Assembly (NCBI GenBank): GCA_037127255.1
Contig: JBANSL010000008.1
Coordinates: 37,461,373 to 37,525,372, forward strand
Length of the DNA stretch: 64,000 bases
From: Persicaria tinctoria
Taxonomy: Eukaryota; Streptophyta; Magnoliopsida; Caryophyllales; Polygonaceae
Reading direction: 5' to 3'
Shown: positions 1 to 11,090 of the stretch, in pieces
Position numbering within the stretch: the stretch's first letter is position 1
How the letters are laid out: the number at the start of each line of letters is the position of its first letter
Notes under the pieces: model-generated
The model's database searches: none
Told to the model about the DNA's origin: nothing
The model's input: only the letters and a program-made list of their open reading frames with translations
Made by a program: the position numbers and the translations under genes

Positions 1-225
1 GACAGTTCGTCTTCTGTCAACTCTGTCGGCCTCTCGATGAGTCAGGTCTGTCTGATCATCGAATTTTTTTTCTAGCCCCATTTCATCTCGTATACACTTT
101 GTTTGCTCAATGCAACCTCCAAACGGTGTTGTTTTTTGTCGGTTCGATTGGCAAAAAGTCACGTGATCCCCTTGCTTCCTCTTTATTCACGCTATGGGCT
201 CATAACAAGCATGCTCCTCTTTATT

Positions 226-352
226 CACGTAGTTTAAGAAGTATTATAATGTAAAAAAAATTAATAAAAAACATTAATATTTTATATAGTTTTAAGCTTC
301 TTAAACTACGTGCACAGATTTCCAATGCCTTATATTAAAAATCGGAGGGAGT
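226..352. mobile_element. MITE-like inverted repeat, possible Stowaway end
   Basis: A perfect 16-bp inverted repeat (CACGTAGTTTAAGAAG at 226-241 and its complement at 297-312) brackets an AT-rich loop. The segment ends in CGGAGGGAGTA, which resembles the Stowaway/Mariner MITE terminus next to a TA target. I cannot find the matching left CTCCCTCCG end, so this is a truncated MITE or a chance hairpin. Confidence 0.4.
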
Positions 353-599
353 ATGAGCTTTATTTTCGGGCCCTCAGCCCAGATTGGATTTTCTTTTTCT
401 ATTTTTTCTTACGTGGCCTCTTTAAGGGCCTCTAGGCTCACCAATGAGCATGACCTTAATTAGAGGCTTTAATATGAAATGTTAAGACTACAGTAGCTCA
501 GTTGAAAGGTTACATGTATATATTTGGGATAAAGTTAAAACGTTAAAGACCATAGAAATAATTTACCCTTAGGTTAAAGAAAATAACTCGGAAAGGCAT

Positions 600-1290
600 T
601 TTTGCTCATCTATATATACCTTTAAGTCAGAAGAGTTTGCTGATGTGGCAATCACTCCTTGAATTTAGGTACTTTGACCAATCAAGTTTTATCTTCTCCT
701 TCCCCCTTCCTAATTTCATAATCGGCTCCTAGGTTCCACCGCCTCCTACTATGCCTACCTCTCCTCCGCCTCTCCTCCCCCTCCAGGGTTCCCACCTACC
801 GCCTCTCCTCTGAATCCATGTACTACCGCCTCCGACCTCTTACCGCCTCTCCTCGGAATCCTTGCTGCCTCTCCTTCTTCCCTTGCTTTCATCCTCGACG
901 TTCGATCTCTCTGTACGCTTCAATCTTGCTGCCTCTCCGGACGCTTCAATCGTTCGTCCTCCACGTTCTCTTCTGCCCTTGCTGCTCATATCGGAGGCTC
1001 CCAAGTGACCCTACTTTGACTTTTTTTTTAATTATCAGTTCGATTTCATCGAATCCCTAAAATTCCGATCAGAAACCCTAGGTTCCTAATCTGTTCGATT
1101 AGGGTTTGTCTCTGATTTGACCTTTTGAATCCCTAAATTAGTTAGAAAACATAATCTCTCTATTTCATCTCCCTGAATGCCTTTCCACTGAGTTCGTTTT
1201 TAGGGTTTGTCTCTGATTTGGCCTTTTGAGTTCGATTTGCGTTTGATTTGATCGTGCCTTGGGGAAATTTAACTGCTTTTCTATGATTTT
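600..1290 (+). other. C-rich leader-like stretch with a duplicated 30-bp block; no gene recognised
   Basis: A CT-rich stretch (about 690-1010) resembles a plant 5' untranslated leader. It is followed by a 30-bp block that starts TTAGGGTTTGTCTCTG and occurs twice (1099-1128 and 1200-1229) with one mismatch. The short open frames here show no recognisable protein. It could be the first exon and intron of a degraded gene. Confidence 0.25.
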
Positions 1291-1441
1291 TTTTTTGCAG
1301 TTCAAATAGGGGAGATGTATGCAAAGGAGCAAGAAACAGACAAGTATGTACAATCGAAAATGCCATGGCTTTCCTCATTTGTTGATTGTGGAATTGATCG
1401 ATTTCTGATTCCCAATTTCTTAAATGCTGTTTTTGGTTTAT
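1291..1441 (+). pseudogene. Exon-like fragment of unknown origin
   Basis: A polypyrimidine tract ending in TGCAG (about 1288-1300) looks like a 3' splice site. It is followed after 14 bases by an ATG at 1315 that opens 42 codons beginning MYAKEQETDKYVQSK and ending at a TGA near 1441. The composition is more protein-like than the surrounding DNA. No known family is recognised and no downstream exon is obvious, although 1845-2060 also has coding-like composition. It may be the remains of a host gene. Confidence 0.25.
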
Positions 1442-2060
1442 GAGTTTTGCACTGCCTGGATGTTTTTGGTTCAGATTTGTTGTATATGATGCAACACTTT
1501 TGATTCAATGTGGACGTTTGTGCAATTGTCTAATTGGACCTGAAGTGGAACTGGGGACTGGTCTTTATCCTGAGGTCTTTGACAGTCAAGTTAGGCTCAT
1601 GAAGAACCTGATTTGCCTACAAACATAATGTTTAATTTCACTTAGAATTTAAATTTAAACATTTTTCCTCTGTATTTCGTAAGAACTGAGTGTAATTCAA
1701 CCTTTTTTCAATTGGGCTAGCACAAGGTCCTCCCGCTGTTGTTCCATTTACTCCCTGTAACACCAATATTTTCATGTCATTGCTCAAGATACAAATATGC
1801 ATTGAAAATGCTTCATTAGTACAGAAAACATATAGTTTTACTCCGTGGGGCTTTCATGGGAGGTTCCATCAGTTCTCTTCCCATCAAAGAAGCACACGCT
1901 ATTGCTAAGAGATCCCCTCTTCGACCTGAATCTTCGCCTTCGCATTGTCAATTGTATCGGATCTCAAACTCCAAGGTTATGGTTTTCCCAATCAAGGTCT
2001 TTACAAAGAGTAAATAGTGTAAAGGAGAGAGGGATTTATTTCTACTTTCTACTGTCCTAA

Positions 2061-2957
2061 AAAAATTAACAAATCAATACTACCTCTTTCAAGTTCATTA
2101 ACCTGCTGTGTTTACCAAATTCATAAGGTCAAACCCATCAAAACCAACAATTCATATTATCAGAAAAAATAAAAGAGGAAACTTTATCGAAATCTAAAGT
2201 TAGGAGATACCAAACTTGCATACCCAATCAAATTGATCCTGATATTGATTTTAAGGTGAGCAAAGAGATCATACAGCTGTCCAAACTCAACTGCGTTTCC
2301 ATGGGAGTAAAGCACAATTTGGAATCAGCAATCTAAAACTTATTGACCAATATCTAAATTCATAAATTTTTATATTAAGTTATATAATTTGTAAATTTAG
2401 TTTTCACATCTGTAATTTTGGCAATATGTGATTTTACAAATTTGTGAGTCCAACAATATGAATTTCAGGAATTTCGATTTTAAAATCCATAAATTCAGTC
2501 CTTCATATCTACAATTTGCCTAACTGATTTTTTCCCCTTTTACTCTAATTAGATATGTTTTCGAATATAAAATATCTGATTTTATTTTATATATTATCTA
2601 TTCTATGGAAACTTTGGATGAGCACGTACGGTTGTTTCTCAATCCAGAAAAATCAGGTTCCCATGTTCCCAATTCAGAAAAATTGATTTATCTTGAAATC
2701 GTGTCAAATTTATTTCCGATGTAAACATTTATTTACCTTTAATAAATATTTTATTTTACTAATTTTATGAATTCTTAGGATAACTTTCATTTCGTTAATT
2801 CTTATAATTCTTATACTAATTATTATATTCTTATCCTCCATATTCTTTTTTACTTTTCTTATTTCTACTAATATAATATAAACTTATATTATAATGTATC
2901 TACTAATAAGTCTAATATATTATTTTACTTTTCTTATTTCTTTTTTTTTAATATAAA
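2061..2957. other. AT-rich DNA, nothing recognised
   Basis: Long A/T runs and short degenerate repeats of the type CATAAATT. No coding frame, RNA gene or clear transposon terminus was seen. It may be the body of a non-autonomous Helitron that ends just downstream, but no 5' TC terminus could be fixed. Confidence 0.3.
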
Positions 2958-2985
2958 CGCGTCATGGCGCGGGGATCGTACTAGT
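2958..2985 (+). mobile_element. Helitron-type 3' terminus
   Basis: A short hairpin (CGCG, six-base loop, CGCG at 2958-2971) is followed nine bases later by CTAG (2981-2984) and a T. This is the arrangement of plant Helitron 3' ends: a small GC hairpin 10-12 nt before CTRR, inserted 5' of T. The flank is strongly AT-rich. No Rep/helicase coding sequence is present, so this would be a non-autonomous copy. Confidence 0.55.
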
Positions 2986-3139
2986 ATATAATTATTAGGA
3001 TAGCTTTTGGTGGAGAAATTGTTCAAAATTAACCAGTTATGAAATAAAGGAGGGATTGTGTACGTTTCAAACCAACCATTTATTTATGTAATTTATGCGG
3101 ATCAAAGGAATAAGAAAAAATGATGTGAGTGAATTTTAG

Positions 3140-3610
3140 AGAAAAGGTGCAAATTAAACCAACCCGTCACCCGACCCGTCACCCGATTTATATTATATAA
3201 TTATATTTTATATGTGAAACTACTAATATACCCCATAAACCCTAATTCAAGATATATATCAAACGATTAAAATGGAAATATATTGTCATAAAGTAAGTTA
3301 TGTAATTTGTTTTTGAAGATATGCAATGCAATTTGCTCCTAATTAAAACCAAAACGTTAATGCAATGACCTCCTAATTAATTTTTATTCGTCGATGTGTT
3401 CGATGTATGTTTTTCAATAATTTTTTTGGTGAATTTGATGTCTTGTATTTCACCCAAATTATCACCTGATCCACTCGATCACCCGATGGGTGATAGGTGG
3501 ACGGGGCGGGTGAAGTATTTGATGGGTGATGGGTCAGGTAGGGTGAAGGGTTTTGGGTGGTGGGTCGGGTGACGGAAGTAGATCATCCACCCATCACCCG
3601 ACCAAATTGA
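3140..3610. repeat. ACCCGTCACCCG / GGGTGATGGGT cluster, possible hAT-like MITE
   Basis: The left part carries CCCGTCACCCGACCCGTCA (about 3165-3185). The right part carries many copies of GGGTGA and GGGTCGGGTGACGG on the opposite strand sense (3480-3602). Clustered G-rich words in inverted orientation near both ends resemble the subterminal repeats of plant hAT elements, such as the GGTTCGG words of the two hATs below. No exact termini or target duplication were found. Confidence 0.3.
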
Positions 3611-3954
3611 AAAGTTCACCGACAACATAAATTAATCAATTTTCTTGTGAATTCCAATGACTGGAAGCGAATTTCAAATGAGCTTAGAGGATTTCATATA
3701 TGGTAAATAATCCCCAACTTATATTAGAAATTATTCATATTTCTGAAAAAAAAAACATTCAAATTAATTTTTATAATTTAAAGAAAATATTATTTTAATT
3801 TAGTTTTTCAACTTTAACTAAATAAAAATTGGGTTATTTTGCCAACTAACACATTATAAATATCTAATTAGCTAACTAGCACCCAAATAAAATGAATTAA
3901 CTAACCTAGCACCCTTCCCAATTTACCTATCAAGGTCAACAATATTTTTTTTTT

Positions 3955-4990
3955 TAATTTTTTTTATGATGCCATTTTTTGTCGTTTTGATGCCATTTTT
4001 TTTACATTTTATTTTTTACTTTGATGTCACTTTTCTAATAAAATGGTTTGATGACACTTTTTTAATATCACTTTTTTCAAATCTTGTTGATATTTTTTTG
4101 TTTACTGTGATGCCACATTGACCATTGATGCCATTTTTTTACCCTTGACTACTGATGACACTTTTTTGACATCAATTTTTTGATGCCATTTTTTCATAGT
4201 GTTTTGATGCCAAATTTTTAATTACATTTTTTTTCTTTAATGTGATGCCACTTTTTAAAGTAGCGTTTTTGATGTTATGTGATGCTACTTTTTTTAAACT
4301 TTGATGACACTTTTTTATGTCAATGTTTTGATGATATGTTTTTTTTACCATGATGCCATATTTTTTCAAAGTGGTATTTTGATGGCATTTTTTTCTTTTA
4401 ATGTGATGCAAGTTTTTCAAATTAGTGTTTTGATACCATTTTTATAATGTAATTATTTTATCTCACTTTTTTTAATCAAATCGTTTGATGCCATATTTTT
4501 TTTCAAGGTACTGATTTCGTGGTGACATATTTTTTCAAGGTAATGTTTAGATGACATTTTTTTATTTAATGTGATGCAACTTTTTCAAAGCAGTGTTTTG
4601 ATGCCATTTTTCTAGTGTAATTATTTGATGATATTTTTTTAATCAAATCGTTTGATTTTATAATAAAATGGATTGATGACACTTTTTTAATGCCACTTTT
4701 TTCAAATCTTGCTGATATTTTTTTGTTTACTGTGATGCCACATTGACCATTGATGCCATTTTTTTTACCGTTGACTACTGATGACACTTTTTTGATATCA
4801 ATTTTTTGATGATTTTTTTTTCCTAATGTCATATTTTTTCAATGTAATGTTTTCGTGATGCCATATTTTTTCAAGGTAACGTTTTGATGACAATTTTTTC
4901 TTTAATGTAATGCAACTTTTTCAATGTAATGCAATATTTTTTCTTTAATGTAATGCAATTTTTTCTTTAATATAATGCAACTTTTTCATA
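3955..4990. repeat. Irregular tandem field of GATGCCA separated by T-runs
   Basis: About one kilobase is built from GATGCCA, GATGACAC and GATGCAA words separated by runs of 5-8 T. A roughly 150-bp higher-order block (about 4040-4190) recurs at about 4664-4812 with few changes, so segmental duplication acted on top of short-unit expansion. The small open frames that cross it are by-products of the repeat. It lies directly inside the left end of the TIR element. Confidence 0.75.
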
Positions 4991-5039
4991 TTTATGGGTT
5001 AATTTTTGTAATTTTACATAAACTGCTATTTATGGGTGA

Positions 5040-5360
5040 ATTTTTGTAATTTTGTAAAAAGTCCTTCTTCAACCTCTGCTCTTCGACGTACAGCTCCTGC
5101 GCGCGCCGGCGCCGCTCCTGGAACCCTCGCCCGATCGACCTCGCTCGACAGATCCGGCCGCCTCTCGCCAGATCCGGCCTCCTTGGCCACCAATTCCGGC
5201 CTCCTTGGCCACCAATTCCGGCCGCTCGCCAGATCCGATCGACCTCGCTCGCCAGATCCGGCCGCCGCTCCTGGAACCCTCGCCAGATCCGGCGCTCCCT
5301 CGCCAGATCCGCCCTCCTTGGCCACCAATTCCGGCCATCCCGAGCCCAAATCCCGCCTAT
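5040..5360. repeat. GC-rich tandem repeats (TCGCCAGATCCGGC type)
   Basis: Words such as CGCCAGATCCGGC and CCTTGGCCACCAATTCCGG repeat three or more times each in an interleaved pattern. Overlapping open frames occur on both strands, as expected for a stop-poor GC repeat, so none is called as a gene. The block abuts the P450 segment and may be amplified gene leader DNA. Confidence 0.6.
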
Positions 5361-5449
5361 CCGACACCCAGCCCCCACCGACGAAGCCTCGCAAACTCCC
5401 TCCCGTCCTTGCACCGGCCCCGAAGCTTCGCCGATTTCAGAAGCGCTGG

Positions 5450-5875
5450 TTTCAGATCCACCGTTAGATTCGGCGCTGGTTTCAGAAGCGCTTCCCGGCC
5501 AGCATCCTTGTCATCACGTTCGTTGTTGTCTCCAGAGGCGCTGGTTTCAGATCCACCGTTAGGTTCGGCGCGCGGTGATAGATCCGGCGGAGGAGAGATC
5601 TCACCTCATCGGTGCGGATGCTAGCAAGCAGCTTCAGGCGGTGAGGAGAGAGCATCTCGGACATTGAGATCCGGCGTAGGTTGCGCCAGAGATCGCCGTA
5701 GGGAGCCCAGTTAAGAGCTGTGAAGTTGTAGCCAAAAAGCTCGCCGGAAACAAACGGAGGGCGATTTGCGAAGACGACGTCCTTTTGATGGAGGCATTCC
5801 TCGACAGCGGCCGGGGAGGAGGGGAGGAGGCGAGGAGGACTGGGCGAAAGCCGAGTTGGAGGAGTGGTTGGAGGA
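5450..5875 (-). pseudogene. CYP81-like cytochrome P450 fragment
   Basis: P450s of the CYP81 family are endoplasmic-reticulum monooxygenases of plant specialised metabolism. On the minus strand about 130 codons read through the N-terminal third of such an enzyme: a VEECLHQKDVVFANRP segment, then GYNFTALNWAPYGDLWRN and the helix-C WRNLRR motif whose Trp/Arg contact the haem propionates, then SEMLSPHRL, EVRSLLRR and NVMTRMLAGKRF. The membrane anchor, I-helix, ExxR and haem-Cys loop are absent. A short piece around GGATCTGAAACCAGCGC is duplicated at its 3' side. It sits inside the TIR element and is best read as a captured, non-functional exon piece. Confidence 0.85.
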
Positions 5876-5990
5876 GAAGTCCAGATTTAACAAGGTGTTA
5901 GGAGGTTAATTTTTTTTTAATAAGGTGTTATAAAGACCAATTTATTTTGTTAGGGTGCTAATAAACTAATTGAATTAGCAAAATGTGATA

Positions 5991-6832
5991 TTGTAGCAAA
6001 TTTTACGAAATTTTGTAATCGCCTAATTAAATGGGTGGTTTGAGTGCAAATGTGATATCTATTGCAGAGTTGTAAGTGTTATGGGCAGTTTTATGCAAAT
6101 TAGATATTTAAGTGGCAGTTTCTTGAAGTTTTCCTTTACATGTGTATATTTTGAATAGGTAGCTTTTTTTTTTATATGGGGAAATAACATTTTATAAAGA
6201 TGCAAGTTGGAGATTGCAACTTGCGTAGTCATCGGCTGCCAGCCCCTCATTTGATAATGTTTACTATTATGATGATTTGGTAGAATATTTATCTGTATAT
6301 ATATACTGATTGAAATTTAGGTCATTTCACAAATCATCCTAAACTATTGGGAGATTTTGGGGCATATAGGATTATAGGATACAGTTATTTAGGAAGAAAC
6401 TTTCTCAATGTCTTACTGACATACGTCATTAAAAAACAAACTATGAAGTGTACTGTTGCTAATTGTTTATGCTACGCCATTATTAAATATCAATAATTTT
6501 AGAATTGTGTAAGAGCAACCCCTATGAATTGACCTTTATTTATTGTTTTTATAGATTTATTTTCTTATATTTATTTTGGGAAATGTAAGATAGTTTACTC
6601 TAATTGAAATGAAAAAGGTGAATTAAAATAGTTTTTATCATTAAATTTTTTAAAAAAATTATGAGTAATTTTTTCTTAAAAAGCCCATATTTATTTTTAG
6701 GATAAAATATCATTACGGTGATAGTGTTGTTATTAATATTGCTCCAAAGATTAAAACAACTCAAACCCACTTGCGATTGCGCGCTAGTGCATGTCTCATT
6801 TAGGGTTTACTCTTCAACATCTTACATACTAA
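5991..6832. other. AT-rich DNA between elements, nothing recognised
   Basis: No coding frame above background and no clear repeat termini. It may include the remote 3' flank of the hAT transposase gene that now lies beyond the L1 insertion at 14.9 kb, but I could not match the two sides. Confidence 0.4.
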
Positions 6833-6859
6833 ATTTTTTTGTTTTTGTTTTGATTGGGT

Positions 6860-7612
6860 AAATTATTCGGATTCACATAGTGCTATCCGATAACATCCTT
6901 GCAGAAGAGCTATGCTAGACCTGGATTATTATATAGAGAAGAGTTAACGACAACTTGAGTAATGTGTGCAACCTTATCTGCTACGCAGTTAGCATTACGA
7001 AGAATGTGAGCAAACGATATTTCGTTAAACCTTGTAAGAAAAGAGCTAATGTCAGACATAATTAGTTCGATTTCTCATGGACATGAGGTTCCTTTTTTGA
7101 AGTAGTCAATGATAATAAGGGAATCACCCTCAATAATAAACTTGTCAATTTTCAGTTCTAGTGCTTTTAATACACCGAATCTTAACGCCAATGCTTCGAC
7201 GTCCATTAGAGGTGTTTGTTTCCCAATTAGATTACACCCCATTGCTTATGGTAGACCCCTATTGTGTCAAATAATATATCCAATAGATCCCTGCCTGTGA
7301 TTCGTCGCAGACCCATCAAAATTTGACTTCATTTTTCCTATAGATGGTTTTTTCCATTTATCAGTCTTCCGATGTGTCAATTTCTTACTCTGGGGGTTGC
7401 TATGAATGTTGGATTCATTGTCGCACTTACTATTGTGTTTCACTGCCTTACTCCATGCATTAATGCCTGAATCAACCTTGCGCAAAAAACAATCAATAGT
7501 AGGTATTTTCTGTTGTTGAAAGATTAGTTGATTTCGAATTCGCCATATAGACCACCAATGAAACGCCATTTTTTGTTTTTCTTGGGAAGTTAGCTGATTT
7601 GATAGCATGACA
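6860..7612 (-). pseudogene. L1 RNase H domain
   Basis: The frame reads from a linker (WSIWRIRNQLIFQQQ) into an RNase H fold: first catalytic Asp in KSNFDGSA, Glu in DVEALALRFG, Asp in IIEGDSL, and a final NCVADKVAH segment matching the N..AD..A end of LINE RNase H. Stops break the frame (for example after QGSIGYII). The function in the intact element would be removal of RNA from the cDNA hybrid during target-primed reverse transcription. Confidence 0.85.
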
Positions 7613-7620
7613 GTTAAAGG
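7613..7620. other. hAT1 target-site duplication, left (GTTAAAGG)
   Basis: The 8-bp sequence GTTAAAGG directly precedes the TAGGGGTGTGCAT terminus and recurs exactly at 12198-12205 after the opposite terminus. Eight base pairs is the hAT-specific duplication length. The host sequence is L1 coding DNA. Confidence 0.95.
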
Positions 7621-8132
7621 TAGGGGTGTGCATGATTCGGTCCAAACCGAATTTTTGGGCCGAACCAACACAAACCTAACACAAATCGAACCTAATCGAA
7701 ACTTTTCGGTTCGGCTTTCGGTTCGAGTATGGATCTTTTGTTCACAAGTCTTAGGGTGTACCTTATACACAGATCCGGACGTACCCTTAATTGAGATGAA
7801 GAAAGGGCTGAGATTAATTGGGTTTTTTTACTTATTTTCTTAATTAAAAAATGTGGGTCCCATATCCAATTAAAACCAAACCCAATACAAGGCGCGTGTA
7901 TCTTGTGCATTTTCTTCTTCAATCCACTAATTACATCTCCTCCATTGCAATCGTTCTAACCATATCCCTCATCTCCCACTCTTTCGTGCTAGGCTCAATC
8001 AGACTCGACAGAGGAAGAGAGAGACCATGGCGTCGTTGGACTCGGAGGCGAGCCGAGGGGAGGAAAGGCGTGGCCAGGCGGAGGCGAGGCCAAGGCGACG
8101 GTGGATCCGAAGATTGCCCGAGCGACGGTGAT

Positions 8133-8397
8133 GGTGATTCAATGGCCATGCGAGGCGGAGGAGAATCTCAAACTTGGAGTTCCGATGGTGAGCTGGAGTT
8201 CCGAAGAGAGCCTAGACGATGGTGAATCGACGGTGATTCGATGGCGATGCGAGGCGGAGGCGAATCTCGAATCCGAAGTTTCGATGGCGAGCCGGAGTTT
8301 CGAAGAGAGCCCACGCGATGGTGAATTGGCGGTGATTCGATGACGATGCGAGGCGGAGGCGAATCTCAAACCCAAAGCTCCGGTGGGGAGCCAAAGG
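8133..8397 (+). repeat. 99-bp tandem repeat, coding-like (2.7 copies)
   Basis: The word GGTGATTC starts copies at 8133, 8232 and 8331, a constant period of 99 bp. Because 99 is a multiple of three, frames stay open on both strands (33-residue units). This block follows an ATG-rich GC segment (about 8027-8130) and looks like an amplified piece of gene leader or exon. I do not recognise the protein. Confidence 0.8.
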
Positions 8398-8505
8398 TGA
8401 TTTCAATCATATGGTTCGTTTTTTGTTTTTGTGGGCGGGCGGGGGGCGGTGATGGGGGGTGGTGGGTCGAATTTGGGGTAGGATTTTTTAGATGCATAAT
8501 TTTAT

Positions 8506-8880
8506 TTATTATTTTTCAATTATTCATACGTATTTGTTGAATTTTGTTTACTAGTGGTAATAAATTGGTTATTTGCTGAAATCTGATTCATTATTCGGCA
8601 GAATATGGAGTCTTTGGTTTGACAAACAAGATAAAACAAAACACTATTCGATTAAATGTGAGACATTATTCGGTGAAATATGAAATTGATTTATTATTTG
8701 GCAATTATTCATACGTATTTGTCGATTTTGGTTACTAGTGGTAATGAATTGGTAAATTATTCGCTAAAATCTTATTCATTATTCGGCAGAATATGGAGTC
8801 TTCGGTTTGAGAAACAACATAAAACAAAATATTATTCGGTGAAATGTGAGATATTATTCGGTGAAATATGAAGGATTATT
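8506..8880. repeat. 185-bp tandem repeat, two copies, ATTATTCGG-rich
   Basis: CAATTATTCATACGTATTTG starts at 8517 and again at 8702. Each copy also holds ATTATTCGGCAGAATATGG and ends in GTGAAATATGAA. The words are in the ATTATTCGG orientation, opposite to the second half of E1. Confidence 0.8.
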
Positions 8881-9330
8881 CGTATTAATTATAAATATTG
8901 TTTAGAGATTTGAGGTTTCTTTTATCTGAAATTGATTGACGAAAAAATAAAACATTATTCAGTAGCATGTGACAAAACAAACCTTTAAATTTATTCTCAT
9001 CCCTTCCGCTTTCTGTTTTTTTATACGAAACTTTTAGTATTTTTTCTCATTTAGATCATCGAAAAAAATTGCATTCAGATGAAATCAAATCATGCTTTCC
9101 ATATTTTTCTTTTTTAATGTATAAAGTAGTATATCCATTTCTTTTTTTTATTATTATGGTACATCCATTCCCTTTTTTAATATATTATAATTGGCAAGTA
9201 ATTTATCCATATCTTTTTTATTTTTAAATATTTCGATTTAGATCAAAACAAATCATTAAAGAACAAGATCAATTCCGCTATATAATGTCAATATTATAGT
9301 TGTACACATAATTTAAAAGGTTAAAACACA

Positions 9331-10315
9331 AATGCACTTGTATTAAAATCAAAATATAAATGGGTTAAAAATGGGCAACCAAGAAACAAAAAACACAAAC
9401 GAATACTCTAAACTGTAAACGGGTTATAAAAAAAAATGACGATTCCGCTGAATAATATACATAATAAATTTGAACTCATGACTAAAAGAAGTCGAATACA
9501 CCGAATAATAACGGTTATTGTATTTATAAAACAATGAAAAACTAAAACCATGAAGGGAGTCCTAATGGGCTTGATCACAAATGCACTTGTAGGCAACTCT
9601 GAATAGCAATGGAGTCACAATGGGCAACCTAAACAAAATCAAATTAACGGAAACTCTGAACTCTAAACGGACTGAACAAACTAACAAGATGCTGAATAAT
9701 ATCCATATTATAGCTCTACGAATAATAAAAAAATGTTCCATATCATGGAATAATAATGGTTATTTAATGTATAACCCGATAGCCAACTAGAAGCATAAAT
9801 ATAGTACTAACGGGCTTCGACACCAATGCAGTTGTAGTAAAATAAAAATATAAATGGATTCACAATGGGCACCTAGAAACAAAAACACATTAACGAAAAC
9901 CCTTCACTGTACATGGACTGAAAAAACAAACCATTCCGCTGAATAATATTCATAATAAAGTTGTACGTCTAATTTAAAACATTCTATTACACTGAATAAT
10001 AACGGTTATTGTGTTGATAAACTGATGATCAACTAGAAACACGAAGGGAGTCGTAATGGGCTTGATCACAAATGCAAATGTAGTAAACTGAATAAAAATG
10101 GATGTACAATGGGCAGCTTAGAAACCAAAAAACATTAACGAAAACTCAACTCTACACGGACTAAGAATACCAACATTTCTGATGAATAACATCCAAATTA
10201 CAGTTCTACGCAGAGTGAAAAACATTCGATTATACCGAATAATACCGGTTATTTTATTTGTAGCCCTGCACATGAATATCAAAACTCAAAATCGATCCAA
10301 TACATTCATCAAAAT
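9331..10315. repeat. 246-bp tandem repeat, four diverged copies
   Basis: The word AATGCACTTG (or close variants) begins copies at 9331, 9580, 9825 and 10071, giving periods of 249, 245 and 246 bp. Each copy contains GGGCAACC, AACGAAAACTC, GCTGAATAATAT and ACCGAATAATAACGG. This satellite-like array makes up the middle of E1 and is not flanked by its own ends. Confidence 0.85.
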
Positions 10316-11090
10316 TGGGGGTTGCCCATCAATAGAGTTCCTTTCTTCTTCCCTTCAACAAATTGACCCCTACCACCGCCGGAGTTGTCTAAGCAGTGCT
10401 GCCGCTGTTCTTGTCCAAGCGGAATCGCCCACCATTGAAATTCAACCACTCAGAATTTAATAAACTAGAAAAACCATCATTTGACTGAATAATTTCATAT
10501 GAACAAGTTAATTTCAATATACGTACTTACAATAAGCCAAAATGGTCCTAAACATCAAAATCACTTTAAAAACAGTGAAATCGGTGAATAATCTCAAGGA
10601 CAAAGAGTGCAACAATAAAATCACGCATTTGTTGAAAACATCCCCAATTACCTAACCAATATCAAGGCAAAATAGTGAAATCAGTGAATAATATCCCGTA
10701 AACACAAATATCTGACCGAAATCAAAAGAAAAAAAACTCCAAACCAAACCAAAAATTCATCAAAAGTGGACCTTACCCATTATTAGCGTTGTTGTCTTCT
10801 ACCCTTCACAACCCGGCTCCCAATCACCACCGGAGTGAACAACGCAGTCGGAATCGCCTACCGGAATCGCAGCTTTTCGCCTCCGCCTCGATGCCTCTCT
10901 TCCTCACGAACACCAACAGGCAAAATCGCAGTCGGAACCGCCGGTATGGATGCGCACAACGTTGTCGTCGCCGGCGATGCTTCTATCAGGAGCTTCTATG
11001 GCGGTTTCGAGTGGTTACAACGCTGGAGATTTTGGAGGACCACTTTCAAAAGGCGTTGGGAAGAGGACGACTTTAGTCTTAGGGTTTTAA
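10290..11090 (+). repeat. Duplicated GC-rich gene-like blocks in E1
   Basis: Two blocks (about 10305-10450 and 10755-10870) share CATCAAAA then CCCATTA, CTTCTTCCCTTCA and CACCGCCGGAGT order, so one is a diverged copy of the other. The second continues with coding-like sequence to about 11080 in two overlapping plus-strand frames. No domain is recognised. It is probably host-derived exon material carried in E1. Confidence 0.4.

Larger units (their letters stand above)
3826..5990. mobile_element. TIR element carrying a captured P450 fragment (Pack-type)
   Basis: The left end (about 3826-3912) reads as ATTTTGC then AACTAACAC then CTAGCACCC. The right end (about 5884-5990) is an imperfect reverse complement of it (GGGTGCTAATAAACTAATT, GCAAAATG). 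Between these diverged 80-100 bp inverted ends lie a T-rich repeat field, a GC-rich repeat block and a reverse-strand P450 segment. This matches Pack-MULE or Pack-CACTA type elements that carry host gene pieces. The superfamily is undetermined because no clean target duplication was seen. Confidence 0.5.

Noticed and set aside
489..520. TAGCTCAGTTGAAAGG, resembling a tRNA A box
   Set aside because: No B box (GGTTCRANYCC) follows within tRNA distance and no cloverleaf can be drawn.
4172..4832. Lys-rich minus-strand frames
   Set aside because: Translated T-run repeats; composition only.
3955..4990. CRISPR-like array of GATGCCA words
   Set aside because: Spacing is irregular, the spacers are T-runs and the context is plant nuclear; this is a simple-sequence-type expansion.
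5036..5624. Several 90-143 codon frames on both strands
   Set aside because: They overlap in GC-rich tandem repeats that lack stops on both strands and show no domain; they are by-products of the repeat.
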